Shown one piece after another: positions 41,096-50,562 of a DNA stretch of 64,000 nt. The position numbers and the translations under genes are program-made. This DNA comes from Allobosea vaviloviae (GTDB lineage Bacteria > Pseudomonadota > Alphaproteobacteria > Rhizobiales > Beijerinckiaceae): positions 308,480 to 372,479 of the forward strand of contig NZ_LGSZ01000028.1 in the NCBI RefSeq assembly GCF_001298265.1. The letters run 5' to 3'. The first letter of the stretch is position 1. The number at the start of each line of letters is the position of its first letter. The notes below the pieces were generated by a model. The model was not told the DNA's origin. It ran no database searches and saw only the letters and a list, made by a program, of their open reading frames with translations.

Positions 41096-41656
41096 ATGAC
41101 CATAATGCAGCCAGATCTACACGCGCATGGCGCCGATGACGAGCATGTGCATGACGTGCAGCACGCTCGCAGCGAGACCGGCTGCCGGCATGCGCATGAC
41201 CACCGCCTTCATGCGGCCGAGGCCCTGGCACGGGCGGAGCGCATCTGCCGGGAGCGCGGCCTGCGCCTGACGCCGATCCGCGCCAAGGCCCTGGAGGCGC
41301 TCCACGCAGATCATCGTCCGGTCGGAGCCTACGATCTCGCCGACCGGATTTCGCCCGCCGGTGGGCGCCGCCTCGCGCCGATCTCGATCTATCGCGCGCT
41401 CGACTTTCTGGTCGAGCAGGGCTTCGTCCATCGCCTCTCCTCGCGCAACGCCTATGTCGCCTGCCTGCACGGCCATGGCGCCGACGAGGTCGTGGCCTTC
41501 CTGATCTGCGAGGTCTGCGGCGGCGTCGACGAGGATTCCTCGCCCGCCATGAAGAAGGCCGTTGCGGCGATCGCTCAGGTCAGGCAATTCTCCCCCGTCC
41601 ATCAGGTGGTCGAGATCGTCGGCCGCTGCGAGCATTGCCGGAACGCAAGCACATGA
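41096..41656 (+). CDS. zur: Fur-family transcriptional regulator, probably Zur
   Basis: 186 residues from ATG 41096; ATG 41105 is also possible, and no good ribosome site is seen for either. The first ~40 residues are unusually rich in His and Asp ([16 protein letters not shown], then [10 protein letters not shown]), likely extra metal-binding. The winged helix follows ([36 protein letters not shown]). The C-terminal dimerisation domain has CEVCGG and CEHCR, the two CxxC structural zinc pairs. Zur represses zinc uptake when zinc is plentiful. The His-rich extension and motifs favour Zur over Fur or Irr. Confidence 0.75.
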   Translation: MTIMQPDLHAHGADDEHVHDVQHARSETGCRHAHDHRLHAAEALARAERICRERGLRLTPIRAKALEALHADHRPVGAYDLADRISPAGGRRLAPISIYRALDFLVEQGFVHRLSSRNAYVACLHGHGADEVVAFLICEVCGGVDEDSSPAMKKAVAAIAQVRQFSPVHQVVEIVGRCEHCRNAST

Positions 41657-41684
41657 TCGCGCGAGACGAGTTGGGCCTTATCCA

Positions 41685-42959
41685 ATGAACGAGCGGGCTT
41701 TCCCCTGCCTGGGCGCCGAACATTCCGGCCCGCTGGCGCGTCACCTCACCGTTCCCGTCAAGGTCGGCAATGTCCTGGTCGGCGGCGGCGCGCCCATCGT
41801 CGTGCAGTCGATGACCAACACCGACACCGCCGACATTGCCGGCACGGTCGCGCAGGTCGCGGCGCTCGCGCGGCAAGGCTCTGAACTCGTCCGCATCACG
41901 GTGGATCGCGACGAGGCCGCGGCCGCCGTGCCGAAGATCCGCGAGCGGCTCGACCGCATCGGCGTGGACGTGCCGCTGATCGGCGATTTCCACTATATCG
42001 GCCACAAGCTGCTGGCGGATCATCCCGCCTGTGCGGAGGCCCTGGCGAAATACCGCATCAACCCCGGCAATGTCGGCTTCAAGGACAAGAAGGACCGCCA
42101 ATTCGGCCAGATCGTCGAACTCGCCATCAAGCATGGCAAGGCCGTGCGCATCGGTGCCAACTGGGGTTCGCTCGACCAGGAGCTGCTGACCGCGCTGATG
42201 GACGAGAACGCCCTGCAGCCGCGCCCGCTCGATGCCCGCGCCATCATGCGCGAGGCGATGGTGCAGTCGGCCCTGCTCTCGGCCGGGCGCGCGGAGGAAA
42301 TCGGCCTCGGCCGCGACAAGATCATCCTCTCGGCCAAGGTCTCGGGCGTGCAGGATTTGATCACGATCTACCGGATGATGGCGGGCCGCGCCGACTATGC
42401 CATCCATCTCGGCCTGACCGAGGCGGGCATGGGCTCCAAGGGCATCGTCGCCTCCTCGGCCGCGCTCGGCATCCTGCTGCAGGAGGGCATCGGCGACACG
42501 ATCCGCTTCTCGCTGACGCCCGAGCCGGGCGGCGACCGCACGCTCGAGGTCAAGGCGGCGCAGGAGCTGCTCCAGACCATGGGCTTCCGCGCCTTCGTGC
42601 CGCAGGTCGCCGCCTGCCCCGGCTGCGGCCGCACCACCTCGACCGTCTTCCAGGAACTCGCCCGCGACATCCAGGACTGGATCGCCGCCTCGATGCAGGA
42701 TTGGAAGACGCGCTACCCGGGCGTCGAGGCCCTGAACGTCGCGGTGATGGGCTGCATCGTCAACGGCCCCGGCGAATCCAAGCACGCCGACATCGGCATT
42801 TCCCTGCCCGGCACCGGCGAGGAGCCGACAGCGCCGGTCTTCGTCGACGGCAAGAAGGTCAAGACGCTGCGCGGGCCGGGCATTGCCGCCGAATTCAAGG
42901 CCATGGTCGACGACTATGTCGCGCAGCGCTACGGCGGGCGTGCCGATGCGGCCGAGTGA
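41685..42959 (+). CDS. ispG: 4-hydroxy-3-methylbut-2-en-1-yl diphosphate synthase (IspG)
   Basis: 424 residues from ATG 41685; upstream in-frame codons overlap zur. The penultimate MEP-pathway step, converting MEcPP to HMBPP with a [4Fe-4S] cluster. TIM-barrel motifs near the start: [20 protein letters not shown], with NTDTAD following; then [27 protein letters not shown] and [14 protein letters not shown]. The C-terminal cluster ligands are CPGCGRTT and [17 protein letters not shown]. It follows zur by 28 bases in the same direction. Confidence 0.96.
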   Translation: MNERAFPCLGAEHSGPLARHLTVPVKVGNVLVGGGAPIVVQSMTNTDTADIAGTVAQVAALARQGSELVRITVDRDEAAAAVPKIRERLDRIGVDVPLIGDFHYIGHKLLADHPACAEALAKYRINPGNVGFKDKKDRQFGQIVELAIKHGKAVRIGANWGSLDQELLTALMDENALQPRPLDARAIMREAMVQSALLSAGRAEEIGLGRDKIILSAKVSGVQDLITIYRMMAGRADYAIHLGLTEAGMGSKGIVASSAALGILLQEGIGDTIRFSLTPEPGGDRTLEVKAAQELLQTMGFRAFVPQVAACPGCGRTTSTVFQELARDIQDWIAASMQDWKTRYPGVEALNVAVMGCIVNGPGESKHADIGISLPGTGEEPTAPVFVDGKKVKTLRGPGIAAEFKAMVDDYVAQRYGGRADAAE

Positions 42960-43080
42960 CTTTCACGCCTCGGCATGGCGCAGCCACATAGCCAGCACAG
43001 GGCAGCGCCTTTGCGTGCTGGCGGCATTGTGTTAGAGGCCCCGGCCTTTCGCTGCTCCGCAGCGCGCGCGGAGATCCCCG

Positions 43081-45084
43081 ATGGGGCATGACCAGACGAA
43101 TTCCCCGCCCCAGAGGACGGAGGATTCCCGTTTCGGCCTGGACGATGGACATGGGGCGAGCCATGGCGGCGCATCGAAGCACAGCCATGGCGGCTATGCC
43201 ACGTTGGCCCTGGGCGCGCTCGGCGTCGTCTACGGCGATATCGGCACCAGCCCGCTCTATGCTTTGCGTGAAACCGTCCTGGCTGCGACCGGAATGGGCG
43301 CGGGCGGCCATGGCGGCACGGTCGATCTCGCGCTGAACGCCCCGATCCCGCGCGGGATCATCATCGGCGTGCTCTCGCTGATCCTGTGGTCGCTCGTCGT
43401 CGTGGTGACGTTGAAATATGTCGTGCTGCTGCTCAGCGCCGACAACAACGGCGAGGGCGGGACGCTGACCTTGGTCGCACTGGCGCAGCGTGCGCTGGGA
43501 CGCATGCGCGGCGGCGTCGTGCTCTTCCTCGGCATGGCTGGTGCCGCGCTGTTCTATGGCGATGCGGTGATCACGCCGGCGATCTCCGTGCTTTCCGCGG
43601 TCGAAGGCATCAAGCTGGTCACGCCGGCTCTCGACGAATACGTCGTCTCGATCGCCTCGGGCATCCTGATCGCGCTGTTCCTGGTCCAGAGCCGCGGCAC
43701 AGAGAAGGTCGCGAACTTCTTCGGCCCGATCATGATGGTCTGGTTCCTGACGCTGGCGGGCCTTGGAATCTACCATATCTCCGACGATCTCGGCGTCTTC
43801 GCCTCGATCAATCCCTATTGGGGCCTGCGCTTTTTCTTCGACCATCCCGGCGTATCGCTGGCCGTGCTCGGCTCGGTCTGTCTGGCGGTCACCGGCGCCG
43901 AGGCGCTCTACGCCGATATGGGCCATTTCGGCCGCGGCCCGATCCGAAGCGCCTGGATCTGGCTGGTCTTCCCGGCCCTGTGGCTGAACTATCTCGGCCA
44001 GGGCGCGCTGATCCTGTCCGACGCCTCCGCCATCGACAATCCGTTTTACAAGCTCGCTCCGCAGGGCTTCATCCTGCCGCTCGTCATCATGGCGACGATC
44101 GCGACGATCATCGCCAGCCAGGCCGTGATCACCGGCGCCTTTTCGCTGACCCGCCAGGCGGTGCAGCTCGGCCTGCTGCCGCGCCTCGAAATCCGCCACA
44201 CCTCGGAACAGACCTCCGGCCAGATCTTCATCCCGCGCATCAACGCGATCCTGCTGATCGTGGTCCTCGTGCTGGTCTGGACGTTCCGCTCCTCCTCGAA
44301 CCTGTCGCACGCCTACGGCATCTCGGTCTTCGGCGCGATGGTGGTCGATTCGCTGCTCGCCTTCATCGTGATCTGGAAGGGCTGGCGCTGGGGGCTGGCG
44401 GCAACGATCGCCGTGATCGCGCCCTTCCTGATCATCGACGTCGCCTTCTTCGCGGCCAACATGCTCAAGCTCTTCAGCGGCGGCTATGTCCCGGTGATGA
44501 TGGCGGTCGTCCTGATCGTCCTGATGTGGACCTGGGTACGCGGCACCAAGATCCTGTTCGACAAGACCCGCAAGACCGACGTGCCGCTGCTCGAACTGGT
44601 CGGCATGCTCTCCAAGAGCCCGCCCTATCGGGTCAAGGGCATGGCGGTCTTCCTGACCAGCGACCCGGAGACGGCCCCGGCCTCGCTGTTGCACAACCTC
44701 AAGCACAACAAGGTGCTGCACGAGCGCAACGTCATCCTGACCGTGCGCTCGGCCGACACGCCGCGCATCGCCGAGGAGGAGCGCGTGCGCCTCTCGCGCA
44801 TCACCGACGATTTCTGGCGGGTCGATCTGGTCTATGGCTACATGGAGAGCCCCAACGTGCCCAAGGGGCTCGCGATCCTGCGCAAGCAGGGCTTCAAGTT
44901 CGACATCATGTCGACCTCGTTCTTCCTGTCGCGCCGCTCGATCAAGGCCTCGCCGCAATCGGGCATGCCGGTGTGGCAGGACAATCTTTACATCTCGCTG
45001 ACCAAGTCAGCGACGGACGCCACGAGCTTCTTCCAGATCCCGACCGGCCGCGTCGTCGAGGTGGGGACGCAGGTCACGGTCTGA
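43081..45084 (+). CDS. kup: Low-affinity potassium uptake protein (Kup)
   Basis: 667 residues. N-terminal ~40 residues are His/Ser/Gly-rich and cytosolic. Then [21 protein letters not shown], the family signature in the first helix, followed by about twelve helices and a soluble C-terminus from ~500 with [12 protein letters not shown] and [16 protein letters not shown]. Imports K+ with H+. Ribosome site GGAG precedes the ATG. Many Hyphomicrobiales carry two or more kup copies; this one stands alone and is followed by a repeat. Confidence 0.95.
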   Translation: MGHDQTNSPPQRTEDSRFGLDDGHGASHGGASKHSHGGYATLALGALGVVYGDIGTSPLYALRETVLAATGMGAGGHGGTVDLALNAPIPRGIIIGVLSLILWSLVVVVTLKYVVLLLSADNNGEGGTLTLVALAQRALGRMRGGVVLFLGMAGAALFYGDAVITPAISVLSAVEGIKLVTPALDEYVVSIASGILIALFLVQSRGTEKVANFFGPIMMVWFLTLAGLGIYHISDDLGVFASINPYWGLRFFFDHPGVSLAVLGSVCLAVTGAEALYADMGHFGRGPIRSAWIWLVFPALWLNYLGQGALILSDASAIDNPFYKLAPQGFILPLVIMATIATIIASQAVITGAFSLTRQAVQLGLLPRLEIRHTSEQTSGQIFIPRINAILLIVVLVLVWTFRSSSNLSHAYGISVFGAMVVDSLLAFIVIWKGWRWGLAATIAVIAPFLIIDVAFFAANMLKLFSGGYVPVMMAVVLIVLMWTWVRGTKILFDKTRKTDVPLLELVGMLSKSPPYRVKGMAVFLTSDPETAPASLLHNLKHNKVLHERNVILTVRSADTPRIAEEERVRLSRITDDFWRVDLVYGYMESPNVPKGLAILRKQGFKFDIMSTSFFLSRRSIKASPQSGMPVWQDNLYISLTKSATDATSFFQIPTGRVVEVGTQVTV

Positions 45085-45091
45085 GGCCCAA

Positions 45092-45191
45092 CGTCATGCT
45101 CGGGCTTGACCCGAGCATCTCGGAAACCAGCGCATCTCCTGCACCAGCGCATCTCCTGCAAGAGATTCTCGGGTCAAGCCCGAGAATGACG
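45092..45191. repeat. Palindromic intergenic repeat, family A, with 17-bp internal tandem duplication
   Basis: Begins CGTCATGCTCGGGCTTGACC and ends TTCTCGGGTCAAGCCCGAGAATGACG. The left arms are ATGCTCGGG/CCCGAGCAT, the right TTCTCGGG/CCCGAGAA. In the middle ACCAGCGCATCTCCTGC is duplicated in tandem (45126-45142 and 45143-45159). Confidence 0.85.
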
Positions 45192-45198
45192 CGGGCTG

Positions 45199-46137
45199 CT
45201 AGTCGATCCGGGCCGAGGTCGCCTCCCCCGGCACCTTCCGGACCCGCTCGCGATAGAGCAGGTAGAGCCCCGACGCGATCACGATTGAGGCGCCCGCGAA
45301 GGTCCAGCGATCGGGGAACTGCCCGAAGACGAACCAGCCGAGCAGGATCATCCAGACGATCTGCGAGTAGATGAAAGGCGCCAGCACGGTCGCCGGAGCC
45401 AGCCGGTGCGCCAGGATCAGGAGCCAGTGGCCGAAGCCGCCGAAGACGCCCGTGCCCAGCATCACCAGCCAGACGAATGGGGTCTGCGGCGTCGTCCAGA
45501 AGAACGGGATCAGCGGCAGCATCGCCACCGTTCCGGCAAGGCCGGAATAGACCATCGTCGTTTCAGGCGGGTCGAAGGCTGCGAGGCGTCGCGTCGCCAG
45601 CGCATAGAAACTGTAGCAGACAGTCCCGAAGACGCAGAGCAGCGCCGCCGGATGCATGCCGCCGAGGCCGGGACGCGTGATCACGAGCACGCCGAGAAAG
45701 CCGACGCCGATCGCCGCCAGCCGACGCGGGCCGGGCCATTCGCCGAGCATCGGACCGGCGACGAGCGCCACCAGCAGCGGCCCGGCGAACATGATCGAGA
45801 CCGTCTCCGCGAGCTGCAGATATTTGAGCGCGACGAAGTTCAACGCCGTCGCACCCAGCAGCAGCAGCGAGCGGATGGCCTGGAGCCCGGGCCGCTTCGT
45901 CCTGAGCACGCCGGGATGGCTCCAGGGATTGAGCAGCATCAGCACCAGCCCCATGCTGCCGGCATAGCGCGCGAACACCACCTGCACCGGGTCCATATGG
46001 CCCGAGAGCCATTTCGCGCTGGTGTCCAGGAGGGCGAAGAACAGCACCGCGCTGCAGATCAGCCCGATCGCGATCAGGCGCGATCGGCCGGTTTCCGGAA
46101 GATGGGATGAGGCGGCGGCCAAGGCGGCTCCCGTCAT
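45199..46137 (-). CDS. DMT superfamily (EamA) transporter
   Basis: 312 residues from ATG 46135-46137; a TTG 18 bases upstream also lies in frame. Ten membrane helices in two EamA repeats. Landmarks: FFALLDTSAKWLSGHMDPVQ in the first repeat, LAETVSIMFAGPLLVALVAG at its end, and FIYSQIVWMILLGWFVFGQF in the second. Members export amino acids, purines or other metabolites. Substrate unknown. It faces kup across a repeat and is followed upstream by the MarR gene on the same strand. Confidence 0.9.
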   Translation of the reverse strand: MTGAALAAASSHLPETGRSRLIAIGLICSAVLFFALLDTSAKWLSGHMDPVQVVFARYAGSMGLVLMLLNPWSHPGVLRTKRPGLQAIRSLLLLGATALNFVALKYLQLAETVSIMFAGPLLVALVAGPMLGEWPGPRRLAAIGVGFLGVLVITRPGLGGMHPAALLCVFGTVCYSFYALATRRLAAFDPPETTMVYSGLAGTVAMLPLIPFFWTTPQTPFVWLVMLGTGVFGGFGHWLLILAHRLAPATVLAPFIYSQIVWMILLGWFVFGQFPDRWTFAGASIVIASGLYLLYRERVRKVPGEATSARID

Positions 46138-46254
46138 GCGCGGGGAGAATGACAATGGCAGATTTAAACGATTTGCCTCCCGTGACCAGCGGTTGAGCGC
46201 ATGAGGTCCATGCGCCCGTCAGAGCAGAAGAACATGCCCGCGGCCAAGCCATTG

Positions 46255-46737
46255 CTAGGCGTCGCTGTCGACCTCGTCGCCGTCTGCTTCCGGATCGTCG
46301 ATCTCGACCCCGGCCTTCGACAGGCCCTTGGCGGCCTTGCGCAGCAGCCGGCGCAGCTGCTTGCGTTCCTTGCCGTCGAGCTTGTCGAGCAGCTCTTCCT
46401 CAACCTGCGTCCAGACCGCATCGAGAGCCAGGGCCGTCTTGTGCCCGGTTTCGGTGAGCGCAACCTGCACCAGCCGGCCGTCGCGGCCGCCGCCCTCGCG
46501 CGTCACCAGCCCTTGCAGCGATAGCCGGCCAATCGTCTTGGACACGGTCGGCGGCTTGACCCGCAGCAGCGTCGCGAGCTCGCCCATTGTCATCGGCGCC
46601 GGTTGCAGTGCCTTCAGCGCCTGCTCCTGCCCGGGAAACAATCCGAGTGCGTTCAGCCGCTCGCCCATGCGTGCGCGATGCAGACGTGCCGTGACCAGCA
46701 AGGCCCGGCCAACGCTCTTCTCGAGTGCCTTGGTCAT
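46255..46737 (-). CDS. MarR family transcriptional regulator
   Basis: 160 residues. Winged helix in the middle: MTMGELATLLRVKPPTVSKT and LSLQGLVTREGGGRDGRLVQ, with the wing Asp-Gly-Arg conserved; the flanking helices form the dimer. C-terminal tail is acidic (EIDDPEADGDEVDSDA). MarR proteins respond to phenolic or oxidative signals. It may control the DMT transporter gene downstream or the NAD(P)H oxidoreductase upstream; no operator is clear. Confidence 0.9.
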   Translation of the reverse strand: MTKALEKSVGRALLVTARLHRARMGERLNALGLFPGQEQALKALQPAPMTMGELATLLRVKPPTVSKTIGRLSLQGLVTREGGGRDGRLVQVALTETGHKTALALDAVWTQVEEELLDKLDGKERKQLRRLLRKAAKGLSKAGVEIDDPEADGDEVDSDA

Positions 46738-46855
46738 CTCGCTTGGTCCCTGGCCCGGTGCTGGCGCCGATCCTTATGCGGATCAGGAAGTCGCTTCGCC
46801 GGCTGCCTGTTGGCCTGCCAAGATGACAGCGTCATGACAATGCAGGCCGCTGCTG

Positions 46856-47437
46856 TCACAGAGCGCGCATCTTTTTCGCGATCGTGGCCAGAAAGCTGTC
46901 GCGGCTTTCCGGCGTCGCCCGGTTCATGTCGTAATGGGCGAGATAGAGCGGCCGCGCGGTCGGGTGGCAGACAGCGCGCAGCACCCGGCAGACCAGTTTT
47001 CGCGGCGGATCGCCCATCAACATGGCGCGCCAGCGCGAGCCGCCATAGGTCGTTACCGCGACGAGCTTGCGGATCGTCCAGAGATTGGGCGCGACCTTGC
47101 CGTCCACCATCTTGAACGAGACACCGGGCAGGAAGACGCGGTCGAAAAAGCCCTTCAGGATCGCCGGATAGCCGAAATTCCAGACCGGGAAGCACAGCAC
47201 CAGCGCCTGCGCCGCCTGCAGCCGCGCGACATAGCCGGCAACGGGGAGTGTGTTGCCGGCAAGGTCATGATAGCCCACGCGCCCCTCGCGACTCAGCACC
47301 GGATCGAAGCCCTCGGCATAGAGGTCGCAGTCATCGACCTCATGGCCAGCCTCGCGCAGGCTCGCGACGACGGCCTGGTGCAGCGCCGCGCCATAGCTCT
47401 CGGGGTTGGGATGGGCATAGAGCACGAGCACGCGCAT
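46856..47437 (-). CDS. Flavodoxin-like NAD(P)H-dependent oxidoreductase
   Basis: 193 residues. FMN-binding flavodoxin_2 fold: RVLVLYAHPNPESYGAALHQ at the start for the phosphate, ALVLCFPVWNFGYPAILKG and FFDRVFLPG for the isoalloxazine, and VTTYGGSRWRA. Related to MdaB/KefF/NQO quinone reductases, which reduce quinones by two electrons. The ATG overlaps the stop of the amidohydrolase gene by one base (TGATG), so both are co-translated. Confidence 0.88.
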   Translation of the reverse strand: MRVLVLYAHPNPESYGAALHQAVVASLREAGHEVDDCDLYAEGFDPVLSREGRVGYHDLAGNTLPVAGYVARLQAAQALVLCFPVWNFGYPAILKGFFDRVFLPGVSFKMVDGKVAPNLWTIRKLVAVTTYGGSRWRAMLMGDPPRKLVCRVLRAVCHPTARPLYLAHYDMNRATPESRDSFLATIAKKMRAL

Positions 47438-48795
47438 CAGGGCGCTCCGGGGCCGGAACGCATCCCCGCCAGGTGATCGAGCTCGCGATGGTCGGGCAGC
47501 GTGCTGTCGATCGCGCGCCCTCCCACCAGCACGCTCCGGTCGGCCTGCGGGCGGGCGAAGAGCTCGGTCCAGTCGCGGGCACGCGTCAGGATCAGGTCGG
47601 CTGGGCCACCGGCCGTCAGCACACCCAGTCCTTCTCCCGCTTTTCCCTCCAGCCCCATGATCGCAGCCGGCATCCGCGCCACCGCATTGGCCCAGTCGGT
47701 CCCGGAATGGTCGAGCTGGAGGATGCGCGTGCCCTCGCGCAGCACCTCGATCAGGTCGAGATCCCCATAGGCGTAAAACGGGTCGCGGGTGTTGTCGGAT
47801 GCGATCATCACCGGCACGCCGGCCGCCTTGAGCTCATGCAGCGCCGTGACCCCGCGCCAGCGCGGCGTGCGGCCGGGCGCGCGGTCCTGCAGATACATGT
47901 TGCACATCGGCAGGGACACGACGGCGATTCCGGCCTCCAGGACCTTGGCGATGATGCGCGCCTCGACCTCGGGCTCCTGCAGCGCCAGCGAGCAGCAATG
48001 TCCGGCGAGGATTTTACCCGCAAAGCGATGCCGGATCGCCGCATCGGCGATGTGCTCAAGCGAACGCGCAGCGGGATCATTGGTCTCGTCGACATGCAAG
48101 TCGAGATCGAAGCCGTTTTCGATCGCGGTGCGGAAGACGATATCGAGCGCGGCGTCCAGCTCCGGGATCATGTAGGTGACGCAGCCGAACAGGCGATCGC
48201 CATGCGCCTTCACCGCCGCGACGACATCGCGGACATGGCCCTCGTCGAGCGCGAACTGGATGCCGAACAGCGGCGAGGCCTGGATGGCGATGCGCCCCGC
48301 CCATTCCGCCCGCAGCTCCGCCAGCACCGGCCAGGAAATGCCGATCTGCTTGCCGAGCGAGTCGATATGGGTCCGCAGTGCCGCCGTGCCATGCGCGAAG
48401 GCGCAGCGCAGGCCGAAATCCATCCGCGCCCGCACATCCCCGGCCGACCAGTTTGCCTCGCGGTCGGCCATGACGCTGTTGAGCGCCCCCATGAAGCTGC
48501 CGTCGGGATTGGGCCGGCGCGGCCAGATATGGCCCTTGTCGAGATGGACATGGCAATCGACGAGCCGCGGCAGGACGATGCCGCCGTCGCAATCGAAGGC
48601 CGGTCCGCGCGGCATCGCCTCGGTCCCGGCCGGCAGGATCGAGGCGATCCGCCCGGCCTCCACGGCGATGTCGACCAGGGTCAGCCCGTCGCGATCCGCC
48701 GCGAGCCCGCCCGCCTCGACGAGGCAAAGCGGCGCGCGTGCGCGGGTCAGCCGGTAGTCGGGCGATGGTGGCAGCGTCGCGAAACCGGTCGTCAC
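47437..48795 (-). CDS. Cytosine deaminase-like amidohydrolase
   Basis: 452 residues from a GTG at 48793-48795; in-frame ATGs at 48828 and 48843 lie in a 19-bp-period duplication and start before the family's conserved region. Metal-dependent hydrolase: VDCHVHLDKGH (HxH), GFDLDLHVDETND, KILAGHCCSLAL and SDNTRDPFYAYGD with the catalytic Asp, as in bacterial CodA and related deaminases. It likely deaminates a pyrimidine, pterin or creatinine-like ring. Co-translated with the flavodoxin-like reductase (TGATG) and divergent from folD. Confidence 0.85.
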   Translation of the reverse strand: MTTGFATLPPSPDYRLTRARAPLCLVEAGGLAADRDGLTLVDIAVEAGRIASILPAGTEAMPRGPAFDCDGGIVLPRLVDCHVHLDKGHIWPRRPNPDGSFMGALNSVMADREANWSAGDVRARMDFGLRCAFAHGTAALRTHIDSLGKQIGISWPVLAELRAEWAGRIAIQASPLFGIQFALDEGHVRDVVAAVKAHGDRLFGCVTYMIPELDAALDIVFRTAIENGFDLDLHVDETNDPAARSLEHIADAAIRHRFAGKILAGHCCSLALQEPEVEARIIAKVLEAGIAVVSLPMCNMYLQDRAPGRTPRWRGVTALHELKAAGVPVMIASDNTRDPFYAYGDLDLIEVLREGTRILQLDHSGTDWANAVARMPAAIMGLEGKAGEGLGVLTAGGPADLILTRARDWTELFARPQADRSVLVGGRAIDSTLPDHRELDHLAGMRSGPGAP

Positions 48796-48810
48796 GGGGT
48801 CGGGTTCTCC

Positions 48811-48846
48811 ATCGCCAAGGCCATGCATAATCGCCAAGGCCATGCA
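48811..48846. repeat. 19-bp-period tandem duplication
   Basis: ATCGCCAAGGCCATGCA occurs at 48811-48827 and 48830-48846. It lies before the amidohydrolase start and creates two spare in-frame ATG codons. Confidence 0.7.
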
Positions 48847-48977
48847 CGATCGATACCGGTCGCCACCTGCACGGGCAAGGCGCAGACGCACTGCGTCATC
48901 CTTGCGTCGCATCCGGGCTTGTCGCGCGTGCGACGATCGCGCATGAGGGCGGCTTCCCGCTGATGGAGACCGACCCG

Positions 48978-49850
48978 ATGCCGCAGGCCACATTGATCGA
49001 TGGCAAGGCCATCGCCGCCGCCCTGCGCGCGCAGATCGCCACCGAAATCGCCGGCATCAAGGCTGTCAGCGGCCTCGTGCCCGGCCTGCATGTCGTCCTC
49101 GTCGGTGACGACCCGGCGAGCCGCGTCTATGTCGCCTCGAAGGAGAAGCTGGCCGTCGAGGTCGGCATGAACTCGGTGGCCCACCGCCTGCCGGCCGATA
49201 CGAGCCAGGAAACCCTGCTCGCCACGCTGGCGGGCCTCAACGCCGACGATGCCGTCGACGGCATCCTGGTGCAGCTGCCCCTGCCCAGGCATCTCGACAC
49301 CGCCGCCGTGATCGACGCCATCGACCCCGCCAAGGATGTCGACGGGCTGCATCCGCTCAATGCCGGCCGCCTCGCCGGCGGCAAGGTCGATCCCGAGCAT
49401 CTGCTCGTGCCCTGCACGCCGCTGGGCTCGATGCTGCTGCTGCGGAGCGTCCTGCCCTCGCTCTCGGGTCTGGAGGCCGTGGTCATCGGCCGCTCCGAGC
49501 TGGTCGGCCGCCCCGTCGCGCAATTGCTGCTCCAGGCCGACTGCACGGTCACCATCGCGCATTCGCGCACGAAGGATCTGCCCGACGTGGTGCGCCGCGC
49601 CGATATCGTCGTCGCGGCCGTCGGCCGGCCCCATTTCGTCAAGGGCGACTGGATCAAGCCCGGCGCGACCGTGATCGATGTCGGCATCAACCGCATGCCC
49701 GACGGAAAGCTCGCCGGCGACGTCGATTTCGCGGAAGCCGTGGAGGCAGCCGGCGCGATCACCCCCGTCCCCGGCGGCGTCGGCCCGATGACGATCGCCT
49801 GCCTGCTGAGGAACACGCTGACGGCGTTCAAGGCGCGGCGGGGCGGCTGA
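48978..49850 (+). CDS. folD: Methylenetetrahydrofolate dehydrogenase/cyclohydrolase (FolD)
   Basis: 290 residues from ATG 48978 (GGAG 9 bases upstream); an ATG five codons earlier lacks a site. Bifunctional C1-folate enzyme. Catalytic [13 protein letters not shown] with Tyr/Lys, [14 protein letters not shown] (conserved QLPLP), [30 protein letters not shown] for NADP binding, and the C-terminal [15 protein letters not shown]. The common length. Convergent with the HepT gene, which begins 15 bases after the stop on the other strand. Confidence 0.95.
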   Translation: MPQATLIDGKAIAAALRAQIATEIAGIKAVSGLVPGLHVVLVGDDPASRVYVASKEKLAVEVGMNSVAHRLPADTSQETLLATLAGLNADDAVDGILVQLPLPRHLDTAAVIDAIDPAKDVDGLHPLNAGRLAGGKVDPEHLLVPCTPLGSMLLLRSVLPSLSGLEAVVIGRSELVGRPVAQLLLQADCTVTIAHSRTKDLPDVVRRADIVVAAVGRPHFVKGDWIKPGATVIDVGINRMPDGKLAGDVDFAEAVEAAGAITPVPGGVGPMTIACLLRNTLTAFKARRGG

Positions 49851-49865
49851 GCGTCCGGACCGCCA

Positions 49866-50207
49866 TCAGCCCTGTTCGAGCAGGAACCCCTCGATCACCA
49901 TCCGCAAAGCCGGAAGGTCGTCACTGACGACGTTCCAGACGATGTCGGGATCAACTCGAAAATACTCGTGTCGCATCAGGTTTCCGATGGCCCGTATGCC
50001 GTGCCAGGCGATATCCGGGCGCGATGCGAGGAGGTCATCGGGGAGATGACGCACCGCCTCCGAGATGATCTCCAGCAAGCGCTCGGTTCCGTATTGAAGA
50101 AAGCGGTCGGCACTGAAGCTGGCAAGGTCATGCCCGCCAGCCGCCTCCTCGATAAGAGAAATGGCGTCCAGAATGTCGTGCAGGACGACGGCGGTATCAC
50201 GCACCAT
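49866..50207 (-). CDS. HepT-like ribonuclease toxin (DUF86)
   Basis: 113 residues. HEPN-fold toxin: LHDILDAISLIEEAAGG at the start and IRAIGNLMRHEYFRVDPDIV near the C-terminus, the HepT active-site region. The canonical R-x4-H-x-Y of HepT has Arg five before the His; here that position is Gly (GNLMRHEY), with Asn, His and Tyr kept. A related subfamily shows this variant, so activity may differ. The target tyrosine for AMPylation by the partner is present. Start and antitoxin stop overlap (TGATG). Confidence 0.85.
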   Translation of the reverse strand: MVRDTAVVLHDILDAISLIEEAAGGHDLASFSADRFLQYGTERLLEIISEAVRHLPDDLLASRPDIAWHGIRAIGNLMRHEYFRVDPDIVWNVVSDDLPALRMVIEGFLLEQG

Positions 50208-50503
50208 CAGAAGATCCGGACGGCTTCGCTCTCGATCCGATCCCGCAGCTTCGGATGCAGGCTCTTGCGCGTTGTCAGATCGATCTCGGTCCCGAGTTCC
50301 TCGACGAGGAAGGCATGCATCCCGGCAAGATCGATCAGAGAGAACTTTCGCCCCGGCAGGACATCGATGAAGACATCGAGATCGCTGTCGTCACCCGCCT
50401 CGTCGCGCGCGGTCGAGCCGAACAGGAACGCAGCCTCTGCTCCGCGAGCACGGAGCGCATCAGCCCGCCGCGCGAGCTCGAAAGTGGCCTGATCCCTCGT
50501 CAT
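50207..50503 (-). CDS. MntA-like nucleotidyltransferase antitoxin
   Basis: 98 residues. Minimal nucleotidyltransferase with FLFGSTARDEAGDDSDLDVF: Gly29-Ser30, then Asp41 and Asp43, giving the GS-x10-DxD signature. In the MntA/HepT pair this enzyme adds AMP to a tyrosine of HepT and thereby inhibits it. Antitoxin-first order with a one-base overlap to the toxin fits the pair. The module lies between folD and lpdA, two housekeeping genes. Confidence 0.88.
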   Translation of the reverse strand: MTRDQATFELARRADALRARGAEAAFLFGSTARDEAGDDSDLDVFIDVLPGRKFSLIDLAGMHAFLVEELGTEIDLTTRKSLHPKLRDRIESEAVRIF

Positions 50504-50562
50504 CCCTCATTCTCCCACGAAAACGGCCCACATCCAAGCTGCGGGCCGCCTCCCGGCGCCCC

